Assembly (NCBI RefSeq): GCF_000247815.1 | Contig: NC_021692.1 | Location: forward strand, 5,920,917 to 5,984,916 | Direction of reading: 5' to 3' | DNA: 64,000 nt | DNA from: Ficedula albicollis | Taxonomy: Eukaryota > Chordata > Aves > Passeriformes > Muscicapidae | Part shown: piece by piece, positions 36,674 to 49,876 of the stretch | How positions within the stretch are numbered: position 1 is the first letter of the stretch | Layout of the letters: the number at the start of each line of letters is the position of its first letter | Position numbers and translations under genes: made by a program | The notes under the pieces: model-generated | Seen by the model: only the letters and a program-made list of their open reading frames with translations | The model's database searches: none | What the model was told of the DNA's origin: nothing

Positions 36674-39600
36674 AAAAAAAAAAGTGCAGTAAATGGAATG
36701 AAGTGAAAGTAAATAGAATGAAATGAAAATAAATGGAATGAAATGAAAGTAAAAGGAATAAAACTGAAATAAATGGAATAAAATCAGTTGAAGCCAGAGC
36801 CTTGCCTGGTGCAGAGGTGAGGGAAAATGGATGCACGACAAAAAGAAAATGCAAAGAAGCGATGGCAGGGTAGGAGTGGTGCAGAAAAGATGAATATTCA
36901 GGAATCTGTGGCCCAGCCAGGGTGGTTGAGTGCTGAATTCCAGGCTGGATTTTGGATTTCTGATGTCACCTGGGGATTGTGAGTCACTGCAGAGTTGAGC
37001 AAGGGCAGGACATGCTGGAGCAGTTGCTGATTTCAGCTTCCAGGAATCCTGGCAGGGCACAGGCTGTGCCTGCCCAGGGCTGCCAGGATTTGGGGGAGAG
37101 GTAAATTCAGAGCTGAACCTGCCACCTGCAGCCTTGGGAAGAGCTTTTCTTGGTGCTGGATGCTTTCACAATTTCTCAGGTGTGTCCTGAGCAAAGAGAA
37201 ATTGGAATTCTCCAGCCAAGTTTTCCATACAGGCTGAATTTTTTGTGTTGTTTGAGCTCCCTGGCTGGTGAAAATCACCTGGAGGGAACGTGGGAGTGCT
37301 GTGCTATCAGCTGCATGCATCTGAAGCAAAGCAATCAAATCGTTCATATTAAAAAACTGCATTTCTGCCTTTCAGATTGGCACAGCAGGGGTTGCATTTC
37401 ATGGTTGACATTAGCCAGGCTCTTCCAGCTCCTGCTTCTTTCACATCCTGCTTTTCATCCCTCCTCCCTCCTCGAGGGTTTTTTAATGCAGCTCATACTC
37501 AGGGTGGTTAATAAGCAAATTTGTCATCTGCTTATTTTTGTCTTTGCTTCCCCTCCCCCCAGCCCTCCCTCCTGCTCAGCCCAAATTACCAGGAATTGCA
37601 GATAATGCTCCTGTGAATTATCCTTTGCTGCAGGGCAGCTCTGCAGTCCCTGGGCCAAGCTGACTTCACTTGTGTGACTAACAAAATAAAAAGAAAAAAT
37701 TAAAAAAAGAAAAAAATTGGGATGTTGGAAGGTACAAACTGAGGTTTAAGTGGCATCTCCTTGACAGGGAGTTTGGTGGTAAAAATGAAATTAAAATGAA
37801 ATAAATACAACAGGTTTGCTCAATGCAGGTGTCATGTTTTATAAGAAAACAATCCTTGCTCTGGAGGATTCACATTGAATCTAAATAAAAAGAAAATAGC
37901 ATAAAGACAGAAAAAAAATGGAGAGGCTTGGGGTTTTTTGTTGAATGAGAAGATGATGGAACAGCAAATAATGAGTTTAAAACTTGCTGAAAAGAAAGAG
38001 GTTTGATGGCCCCCCTTTGCACATTTGCATCTTTCTTTTCCTGAAGTAAAAGTGAAAGTCATAGAAAATGGGTGAGTAGAAGTTCAAAGTCACTCTCTGT
38101 GCCCACAGCCTGGGATACAAGAACAAATTCATGATAAAATTCTTTAGCCAAGCCTGGCAAACTGGCTCAAGGTTGCTTGCAGTGATTGCTCCTGGATGGA
38201 ATTGGTTTTGACAACCTTGAGGCTATCACTGTCATTCCAATAAAATCTGCTGCTTCAAATTAAGCAAAAAATAAAATTATTCTTTTTTTTTTATAGTCCT
38301 AGAAACTTTGGGATCTTACTGTTCCCTTCTCCCTTTCTCCCCAGGGTTTCTTGCAGTGCTGATTTATCCCTGGCTCCCAGAGTGAGGAGATGTCAGTTCA
38401 GAACTGGGGCACTGGGAGCTCTCAGAGCAGCCTGAATATCATCATCAGACTCTCTGGGTTTTGATTCCTTGGCAGTCATGTCATCCCAACCAGGGAACGG
38501 ATTCAGAACTGGGCACAAGTGGGATGTGCTCGGCAGCTTTCCTGACTGTGGGGACCCTGGGAGGTTAAGTGCTGGTGGAGCAGCACTAAATGGTGTCAGC
38601 CTGGCTCTTAAAAACAGCATTTGCTTCAAAATTCATTTAAAGCATCCTAAAATTAGCTTGACTTTCCTTTGCAGATTTCTCCCATTCACACATTTTTATT
38701 TTTAAGATATTTTCATTTCGCGTGCAGCAGCCAAGTAAAATAAATGAAAGCAACAGAGATGTGCACATCTGGCAACTCTTGGGCATCCTTTTCTCTAAGG
38801 GTGGCAGGTACAGAAATTTAAATGCAAAACAAAATGCTCTTGAAAATGTTTTCTGCCTCTCAAAATGGGATTTACTCTCCCAGGTGTTCAGCTGTAAGGG
38901 CAGATGTCAGATGCCATCACAAAGGAGGTTCTGTGAGGCAGGATACAAAATTGGAACTTCTACTAAACCTGAGGTTTTTTTAGGGACTGATTTCTTTGGG
39001 AAAACAGTGGCTCAGGACAAGGTCAGGAGGTGATGCCAGAGAATTACTTAGAAAAATCAGGGATACTGAAGTTGGTTCAAACTCTTCAAGATCTGTGAGA
39101 CAGAGTTGCTTGATTTGTGATTTCCCCACCTTTCTAAAGGGGTTTTTGGTGCCTTTTTGAATGCTGGCTTTAAACAGAGAGACCTTTGCCTGAGGATGAG
39201 GCACTCAGGATGTCTTTGGGCTAATTTTAACAACTGTTCTGTTGAAATTCCCATCCCCACCACCCCCTGCCCTCCTTCTCATCCCTGCTGTCTCCCCTTA
39301 ATAGCTTCTGTTGCTCTCTTCAGCCTCCAGGGATCAGTAATTAAGAAATCAGCCCCTGGAAAACCACTGCTGGTAAAGCTGCCCAGCCTGTGCCAGAAAA
39401 TGAGTAAAGACAGGAGCAGAGCTGGAATAAAGAATTACAGATTACAAAGCCACTGGGATTGGAGCTCTCCTTATCTGCCTGTGCCAAGGAGCAGGATAAA
39501 TGTCTCAATAAATTCAGAATGAGGAGGTGACAAAGTGGAGTTTCACTCTTGAGAGGTGCTGTTGGTGTCCCCCTGCAAAAAGCAGGATTTGGGAAGCTGT

Positions 39601-40317
39601 GGGGGGATTGAGGGGTGGACTGGCTGAGTTCAGATGCTCTGCACTGTGTTTGGGAGAAAAAGCAGCAAGAAAATCAAACTTTGGGGTTTATCTGTTCCAG
39701 TGTTGGCTCAGCTTGAGTCAGTTCAGAGCCTGATTCCTGAAAAACTGCTCTGATTCCAGAAAAACTGCTCTGAGTCTGAATTGTTGCTTTTCAGATTTTG
39801 GTCCTCGTCAGCACAATGATTTTGGGATCTTCTCATTATTTTGAACTTGATGTGACAAATGCTTCTCTGATAGGATTTGGGAGAAATGTTTTGCAGCCCT
39901 TCTGTGTGTCCCAGGCTGAGTATGACATGAAATACACAAAGAAATGCAGCAAATATCCAGAAATGCAGCAAATATCCAGAAATCCAACAGATATCCAGAA
40001 ATCCAACCTAGGACACAGAAATCAATCCTGATATCCAGAAATTCAGCCTGATATCCAGAAATCCAGCTTGGGACACAGAACTACAGCCCTGCATTGCAAC
40101 TCTAACAACTCCACTAATTGGGAAAATTTACAATTTCTTCCCAGTTTCAAGCTCAGCCTTCTTGGGGTGAATGTGTGCATTAAAAATAAGAAATGGCCAC
40201 CGTGTTTCCCCACTTTCTTTCACATTAATGCACCAGAAAATTTAAGTTCCGTTGGATTCTGTATTTAAAGCTCCAAATAACAGGTTTACAAAAATTAGTG
40301 AGGGCAGGTAGTGACAG
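36664..40317. other. DVL1 intron 1 unique sequence
   Basis: A degenerate AAATGGAATGAAAT repeat lies at about 36690-36785, and an ATATCCAGAAATCCA repeat at about 39950-40065. Otherwise the sequence is unique, without recognisable exon, RNA or mobile element. Confidence 0.5.
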
Positions 40318-40575
40318 GGTGTGAGGGAATGGCTTCAGAGTAACAGAGGGGAGGGTTAAATTGATTTTTTGGGGGATTTTTTAGGTGGGATTTTTTCCCT
40401 GGGAGGGTGGGGAGACCCTGGGATGGAATTCCCAGAGAAGCTGTGGCTGCCCCTGGATCCCTGGGAGTGTCCCAGGCCAGCTTGGAGCACCCTGGGACAG
40501 TGGAATTTCCCAGCCCATGGAACTGGGTGAGTTTTCAAATCCTTTCCAACCCAAACCCTTCTGGGATTCCAGGAA
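40318..40575 (+). mobile_element. CR1 LINE 3' fragment (sense), diverged
   Basis: GTGAGGGAATGGCTTCAGAG, CCTGGGAGGGTGGGGAGACC, GGATCCCTGGGAGTGTCCCA and TCAAATCCTTTCCAACCCAA follow the order of the CR1 3' region. It is more diverged than the copy at 28826. Confidence 0.8.
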
Positions 40576-42462
<1,887 letters not shown>

Positions 42463-42860
42463 AGGGCGTGGCTGATAAAATTACATCATCCCATGGGAGA
42501 TGCTCCACCCAGGGGAGGAGCCAAGCCTTTCCTACCCAGATAAAAACTGAGATTTTGGACACCAAGGCACCTTCTTTCCACTGCATTCCAGAGGAAAACC
42601 AGACCTTTGCACATCATCCCTGGAGCTTCAGAGGAAACTGCACCTTCTCCAGGAGCCCTGCTCCAGCTGAACCACATCTGCCCCTGCAGGAGGATGCAGC
42701 CACCATTGAATGGGACTGCTGCCAACACCCTGACTGACTGACGGGTGTCAGCTTGGATTCTGACTCTGGCAGGGTTTGGGATTGTTCTTTGTAATCCTGC
42801 ATTTCTGTTTTAATTTTCCCAGTAAAGAACTGTTATTCCTGATTCCCATATCTTGCCTGA
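42463..42860 (+). mobile_element. Probable solo LTR of an endogenous retrovirus-like element
   Basis: The sequence has the layout of a retroviral LTR and resembles LTRs common in songbird genomes. A possible TATA-like AGATAAAAAC lies near 42537, followed by about 280 bp of transcribed-type sequence and an AGTAAAGAACTG polyadenylation-like signal near 42822. No gag, pol or env sequence is attached. The left end is lost in the C run and I see no clear target-site duplication, so the call rests on overall resemblance. Confidence 0.5.
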
Positions 42861-43572
42861 GAGCACCTTAATTTCAAAATTATAATAATAATTGGGAGGG
42901 AGGTTTACATTCTCCATTTCAAAGAGAATCTTCTGCCTTTATTGGCAGACACCTGTCCTTCAAACCAGGACAAAGGGGCAGACAGCACAATTTTATCCTG
43001 TGATTTGAATTCCAGAGGGTTTTGTCCACAAAACCTGCCCTGGCCATATGTGGAACAGCTGGGGCATGAAATGAGTTCTGTTCTCACCCTCCTGGGCTTC
43101 CTTTGAGGCTCGCTGGGAATTCTGGGTTGCACTTCCTAAGTTTGTGCAAAGAGCTGAGCAGGGTAAGTGAATGTGGAGAATTTCTGATTTTTAGGGAAGG
43201 ATTGGTTGGATCTCCTTTAGCCTTCAGCTCTTCCAGCACCAAGAGAAAAGATTTCCATCTCCATCCTATTAATGCATGGAAAGCTTTGATATCCAACCTC
43301 TGCTTTTCCCATCTTTTCACTCCTTGATTTTAGCAAAAAGCCTGCCAGTGGAATGCCATTTTTTAGAGTAATTAATGAAGCACCAGCTCTGATTTAATGA
43401 GTGTGTTGAGGTGAATTTTGCTAGTTTGGGGTCCCACAAAGTAAAGGATATTTTAGGGTGTTCTGTGTAATTCTGGGTGTGCCTGGAAGGTACCAGAGGT
43501 GTTTGTGCTGTCACATCCCCTGCCCCACTCACCTGCTCTTACAGAAACCTTGTTGAACTAAACTAAATCATC
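42861..43572. other. DVL1 intron 1 unique sequence
   Basis: No feature recognised. Confidence 0.5.
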
Positions 43573-43890
43573 TTCACCACATCAGTGCCCAGAATTATCC
43601 CACTTCATTAAAATCTGTCTAGACAAATAACCCAGGGGGCAGAGAGACAGAGATTATCTGGAAGAAGTGTTGGATAAATACTTTTAAATAAATTTAATAA
43701 CCCAGGGGGCAGAGAGACAGAGATTATCAGGAAGAAATGTTGGATAAATACTTTTAAATAAATTTGTTCACCACATCAGTGCCCAGAATTATCCCACTTC
43801 ATTAAAATCTGTCTAGACAAATAACCCAGGGGGCAGAGAGACAGAGATTATCTGGAAGAAGTGTTGGATAAATACTTTTAAATAAATTTA
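43573..43890. repeat. Complex direct repeat, two full and one partial unit
   Basis: A unit of about 122 bp, beginning TTCACCACATCAGTGCCCAG and ending ACTTTTAAATAAATTT, occurs at 43573 and again at 43767. Between them is a partial copy that starts at AATAACCCAGGGGGCAGAGA. Confidence 0.9.
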
Positions 43891-44167
43891 TGAACACCTT
43901 TTCTCTCCCAGGTATCTGGATAATGTGGTTATTCTTAGTGTAGTTCATCTCTTTGTTAGCAATTACTTTAAGCTGGCTGTAAATAATAATTCTGTGAGGT
44001 ATTGATTAAATTTGTGGCTGTTTTTTGACCCAGCTTTATTATTCTAATTGAGATGTTTTCAAGAGAGCACAAAAGGAGCTTTTGACAGAGGAGTAAGAGG
44101 TGATTCTTATCTTGCCCCATCTCAAGTGTGTTTAACATTTCTTGGTTTGTCTGGTTGTGTGACACCT

Positions 44168-44478
44168 TTATTGAAAAGGAACAGTTGGAATAAAGAATTG
44201 AACAGCTGGAATAAGGAGTTGAACAGTTGGAATAAAGGTGTGAACATTTGGAATAAGGAATTGAACAGCTGGAATAAAGAATTGAACGTTTGGAATAAAG
44301 AATGGAACAGTTGGAATAAAGAATTGAACAGATGGAATAAGGAGTTGAACAGTTGGAATAAGAAATTGAACAGCTGAAATAAAGAATTGAGCAGCTGGAA
44401 TAAAGAATTGAACATCTGGAATAAATAACAACTGGAATAAAGAACTGAACAGCTGGAATAAAGAATTGAACAGCTGGG
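44168..44478. repeat. 21-bp tandem repeat (GAACAGTTGGAATAAAGAATT)
   Basis: About 14 imperfect units of a 21-22 bp motif containing TGGAATAAAGAATTGAACAG. The period is near a multiple of three, so repetitive ORFs appear on both strands. They are artefacts. Confidence 0.93.
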
Positions 44479-46217
44479 TGTAGCACCCTGAAATGTTTGG
44501 ATGTTGAGCAGATGAATTCCAGGCTCAGGCTGAGGTATCCACACTCTTCTGGCTGGGGCTGAATTAAAGTTTTTCCCTTGACATTTTGGGAATTCATGGA
44601 GCTCTTAGTGCTTCCCAAATAACTTCCAAAGGACTGGAAACACAACTGGAAGGATGTCCTGTTAAAGTCTGTGCTGAGGGAGGCTCTGCTGCCAAAATCT
44701 GAGCTCTCTTGCACAGAAATTGAGATTTTATTTGGAATATTTGGGAATTTTATTAGGAATATTTGGCAGGTGGAATGTTCAACACACTCAGAAATTGTTC
44801 AGCATCCCCTGGTGGGTACCAAGGGATCTGAAAGAGGTTGTTGAGCCCCTAAAACCATCCTGAACTTTCGCTTTCAATCCCCAGCTCCCAAACTGGTTGG
44901 GGAGATGCTCTTGGGTGTTTTTTTGGGCCAGGAGCAGCTCTCAGTGTGAGGTCAGGACCTGCAGAGCCTTGGATTCCAGAATCATCCCCCAGTGCTGTTC
45001 CGAGTGTCCTGCCCCTGAGTTTGGAGGATAATTGCACCCTGGGGAAAGCCCAATCCCAGCTGTTTGAAATGGCCATTCCACAAAAAATGTTTTTTGTTTT
45101 TTTTTTTCCTAAACTGTTTTCAAGAACTGCTTAATTTTATAGGGGCTCGTTAATATTTATTGTTTTGTAACTCGTTGGAAATCTGGGTTTGGGTCAGGAT
45201 TATGCTGACCTGTCCCTTTGTACTGTGACTTCTTGTTTTTCTGGCAGAGATGTGTCTGTCCCTTGGGCCAGCTGCAGGAATAGATTCATTAACACCTGTG
45301 AGATTGAAATAGAGGCACATCAATAATTTACTAAATAATACAGGCAGCAGAGGAAAGAGGGAGCTAAGAAAAAAGCCAGGAGACTCAGCGTGGCTAAAAT
45401 GCTTTGCTTGATTTGCTCAGTTCTATTCCAAACCCATGCTGAGGAAATTGAGGAAAAGAAGTGGAGGAAAAGAAATTGAGGAAACGAAATTGAGGAAGAG
45501 AATTGAGGAAAAGAAATTGAGGAAAGGAAGTTGAGGAAAGGAAGTTGTAAGGTCTTAGGACTCTAAAAATCACCCATTTCCTTGGCTTCTCTGCCATGAT
45601 TAAGAGGAATATATTTTCTAGGTTAGCTGGGCATGGAGTGGGATGTAACACCATGCACAGTTGTGTCTAGCAGTGCTACAATCAAACCAGACTCATTTCT
45701 GGAAATCTCAATTTAAATCCCACAAATATCCGGATTTTGGTGAGATTTTCACACCTCAAGCACTGCACAGCTATTGAAATATGTTCATTAAGGAGCAGAG
45801 AAGCAAATCATATTCCCTGCATGCCCCTGCTCTTGGACAGCCAGTTATAAATATTTTAAAATAATTAATTGGAAGCTGTTCTGGAGGGAATGGGGCAGAA
45901 TTTCTGGCTTGGGGCTGAGCTGCCCTGGCCTGAAATGGAAGGATGAGGCAGAGCTGGGCTGGCAGCCCAAGCACCAGCTGGTTCAAAACACGTGGAGGTT
46001 TTTGGAAGGAGTCACTGTGGCACTGCTGAGGGCTCCCAGGGCTCTGCTGAGTGCTTGGGCTGTGATGCAGAGGGCAAAAAGGGATTGCTGCACATCCAAA
46101 TTCCCTTTGCACACTCACACAAGGAATCTCTGCTTCCCTCCCTCCAAAAATCCTCCTGCTTTTAGGATTTGTGTTCCCAAGCAGAGCTCCTGGCTTCCCT
46201 AAGCAAGCAAGAAGCTT
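44479..46217. other. DVL1 intron 1 sequence with a GAGGAAAAGAAATT repeat
   Basis: A short tandem repeat of GAGGAAAAGAAATT-type units lies at about 45440-45550. Otherwise the sequence is unique. Confidence 0.55.
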
Positions 46218-46850
46218 CCTGAGAAACATTCCAAGGAATTTTTCAGCACAGAGATTCTGTAGGTAAGGAGCTTTCTGCTGCTCCAAATGCCTGTANNNNN
46301 NNNNNNNNNNNNNNNNNNNNNNNNNNNNNNNNNNNNNNNNNNNNNNNNNNNNNNNNNNNNNNNNNNNNNNNNNNNNNNNNNNNNNNNNNNNNNNNNNNNN
46401 NNNNNNNNNNNNNNNNNNNNNNNNNNNNNNNNNNNNNNNNNNNNNNNNNNNNNNNNNNNNNNNNNNNNNNNNNNNNNNNNNNNNNNNNNNNNNNNNNNNN
46501 NNNNNNNNNNNNNNNNNNNNNNNNNNNNNNNNNNNNNNNNNNNNNNNNNNNNNNNNNNNNNNNNNNNNNNNNNNNNNNNNNNNNNNNNNNNNNNNNNNNN
46601 NNNNNNNNNNNNNNNNNNNNNNATTCTGTAGGTAAAGAGGTTTTGTGCTGCTCAAAATATCTGTGAAATATTCCAGGGAATTTTTCAGCATGGAGATTCC
46701 CTAGGTAAGGAGGCTTTGTGCTGCTCAAAATGTCTATGAAATATTCCAAGGAATTTTTCAGCACAGAGATTCTGTAGGTAAAGAGGTTTTGTGCTGCTCC
46801 AGATGTCTGTGCAATATTCCAAAGAAATTTTCAGCTTGGAGATTCCATAT
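46218..46850. repeat. 73-bp minisatellite interrupted by an assembly gap
   Basis: Units carry AGCACAGAGATTCTGTAGGT, then AAGAGGTTTTGTGCTGCTC and ATATTCCAAGGAATTTTTC. They lie on both sides of the N gap at 46296-46622 with a period of about 73 bp. The gap is therefore inside the array, and the true copy number is unknown. Confidence 0.9.
46296..46622. other. Assembly gap (N), 327 bases
   Basis: Unresolved bases within the 73-bp minisatellite. ORFs that cross it are meaningless. Confidence 1.
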
Positions 46851-49806
46851 TTTTCCTGCAGTGGAATTTTCAGCTGACCTCCTCAAGCTCATGCAGAGCC
46901 TAAACAAATGGAATTGCCCTTGAACAACTGAAAAAAAAAGAAGTTTGAAATCAGTTTGATGTTTGAAATCTGCAGATTTGGGCTGATTCTCTCCTAGGGA
47001 ACAGAAATCAGTTTGATGTTTGAAATCAGTGCAGATTTGGGCTGATTCTCTCCTAGGGAACACAATAATTCTTGAATCATTCCAGCATCTGGTGCCAGCA
47101 CCAAAACCTCTCCAACGTGCTGCAGTTCTGAAAGATGATGAATTATCCCTGGCATGGCACATGCTGGATGTGCCTGCAGGAATAAAGGTGGGGTGGAAAA
47201 AGCAGGGAAGAGGAATCCTGTGGGCACAAGTGCTCAGGGTGATGCTGAAGATCAGATGTGGCAGAGGATAGCTGGGGTGTAAACACATGGATGTTTATAT
47301 TAATATAAATTAACATGAGCTGTTAATTGCAGGCAGAACCACTGAGAGTGGGGGTTTAGATTTTCCAAAGGGTGAAGAATAACATGAGACAGAGCAGCAG
47401 CAAGGAGGAAAAAGTGATTTTTGATTTTTTTTGTCACGTGGGTGAGAAGAGGTGACTTCCCCACGCAGCTTCTTGCTGTAGAAATGGCTGTAAAATTTCT
47501 ATAGAAACGCCAAGAAGGAGCTTGTTTGCATTGAAGCTGCTTCTCTTTCTTTGAAGAGGGTTTTGAAGAGGGTTTTTCTTCACCGTTGTGTCACTTACAC
47601 AAATCTGGGTGTGTCATTTCTGTCAGATCTGTGGGCAGTGTGTTCATCCCCGTTTGTGACAGGCTTATGGGGGAGCTGGTGGAAAGGCAAAGCACTGACA
47701 GCGTTGTTCAGGAATAACAACCTGAAAAAACGAGAATATTGGTTCTGCAGTGGCTCTGTGGGGTTTGGAGGAGTGGTTGGCATGAGGCTGGAGAAGGAGG
47801 AGAGGGAATGATGCCACACAATTCCTGCTGCAGCTCTGCAGGGTGCACACCAGATCTGAGCTTTTCCTGCACTGCTCCTGCTGCCTCTCTGCTCATCAAA
47901 GGCATTTCTCTCCTCCCTTCTTCCTTACTTCCAGAAAAAAACCCCATTATGTTCCAATTTATCCCTGTAAATTCAGTGTGGATTTATTTCCATTATTCCC
48001 ATTCCTTTCCCTGCACTGGGAAAGGTGGCTAAAGGCTCTTCTGTGCTTGGCCTCAGCTGTAAAATCCCTGAAGTTTGAATTCTTCATTAAAATTCACACT
48101 GAAGTGTTAATCAGCTTCAGCCAGACTATTTTTAGAGCTGCAGCCTTCGATGCCAGTTGAGTAATTGCTATTATGTGATTACTTATGATTTTGCTAATTG
48201 GAACAGCTTTTTGAAAAACTGCTGCTTCATAAAGTAAAATCAAATTGTCCAAAAAGAGTGTGGAACATCCATCCTTGGAAATGCTCAGACATTGCCCTGA
48301 GCGACCTAAACCCTCTCTGAAGGGAACAAATCCAGGATTTATTTTCCAACCAACCTGATTCTGTGAATGAAAACTAAAATATGAATTGTCTCTTACCTGC
48401 CTTTGAGGTGACAGGGATAAACAAAGATAGTTTAGCACATTAGAACTTCATTCCTTTGGCTTCTCCCTAAGGATCTCCAAGCAAGTTCATCATGAATGAA
48501 GCTCCTCTCCCCTTTTCCCATCAGTAAAGGACAATTAAGAAGAGACTTGATAGTGATCCCAATGATAAAATGGGATTAATCTGATGCTAAAGGACAATTA
48601 AGGAGAGACTTGATGGTGATCCCAGTGATAAAATGGGATTAATCTGGTGCTAAAGGACGTTAGGATGCTCTGTTTGTGTCATGGCTCACATTAACCTGGA
48701 ACAAATCTGTCTCAACCCTGCATTTCCCATGAACGTGGTGCTGGAGGGAAAGGAGAATTTCCTTGTTAACCTCATTTTTCTGAGTGCAATGAAAAATCAA
48801 CCAGCTAATTGTGGAGAATGCAGTCTCCATGATGCAATCAGGATTTATCAGCCAATTATCCAGTGCTAATGAACCAGAGCCATTGCAGGTTTGGGGGTTC
48901 ACCTGGAACCAGGTAAATCTCAGTTCAGGTGGAATCGGGGATGTTCTGAGGCAGCTTGGCAAGGGATGAGAGGGAGGCTGAGCCTCAAACAATCTTCGGT
49001 TTTCTGGCTAAAATCCTCTCAGGAGGAAAACAAAACTTGAGGATGCTCGAGGGTAACCTGTCCTAGGAACAGGTGAGGTGTGAGGGTGAGCAGGGCCAGG
49101 TTGGGGAAAGGCACAAAAAGGGGAAAACACAAAAACCAGAGGATCCAGACACAATTGCAGGAAGCCAGAGGGAGGAGGGGCTGCTCCCAGCAGCGATTGT
49201 TTCATTTAGTAATTAGTGCTTCAATCTCCTCGAAGGCAAATAAAGCAGAGGATGTGAGCTCGTGGAGCCCTTCCCTCCAACCCTTCCCCACACTTCCTCA
49301 CCCTTTATTTGTAATTTTTTTTTTCAGATACTCATGGATGTGGGAGTGTTTGGGGGTAAAGAGTGTGGGGTATTTCTCATGGTGTGACCTCCCTGTGTTT
49401 CTTCGCCTTCCTTCTACCTGCTGTGTGCATTTGAAGGGTGAATTAAAGGACGTTTTGTGCAGTGCAGTAAAGAGGGAGATGCTCTGTGAATATTGAAGAA
49501 AAATCTCTAAATTGTTTAGTCCCCATGGATTTTAGTCCCCATCAGACCTTTAAAGGCTCTGAGGAGACTCCAGAATGGGAAAGTTCTTGAAACTCCTTTT
49601 GTGCCTCCCACTCTGGGGTGGTTGTGTGGAAAGCTGCTGTTCCACCCTTTATTTTGATTTGTTCCCTCTATTCTCACACTCACATTTTCTTTAAACACAG
49701 AGCACCTGCTGATACCAGCGTTTTAATGGAAAAAAAAAAATCCTGGAAAATTTGAGAAAACTACTGTCTATTCTGATCTGATTTTTTTGTTGTTGTTGTT
49801 TTCCAG
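46851..49806. other. End of DVL1 intron 1
   Basis: Contains direct duplications near 46941-47060 (units with CAGTTTGATGTTTGAAATC) and 48525-48650 (units with TAAAGGACAATTAAG). The blocks at about 48080-48260 and 48660-48880 are free of simple repeats and rich in TAATT-type words. No exon is seen before the acceptor at 49806. Confidence 0.5.
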
Positions 49807-49876
49807 GGTGGTGAAGGAAGAGATCTCAGATGACAATGCAAAGCTCCCCTGCTTCAATGGAAGAGTGGTGTCCTGG
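49807..49876 (+). CDS. DVL1: DVL1 coding exon 2 (end of DIX domain)
   Basis: This 70-bp exon encodes [20 protein letters not shown] followed by VSW, finishing the DIX fold. Joined to exon 1 it restores the family sequence MDQDFGVVKEEI across the junction. The acceptor is a T/G-rich tract plus TTTTCCAG ending at 49806 and the donor is GTAGGT at 49877. It ends in phase 0. The preceding intron is about 26.5 kb as assembled, a length inflated by C runs. Confidence 0.95.

Noticed and set aside
45771..46764. ORFs crossing the N gap
   Set aside because: Most of their length is unknown bases.
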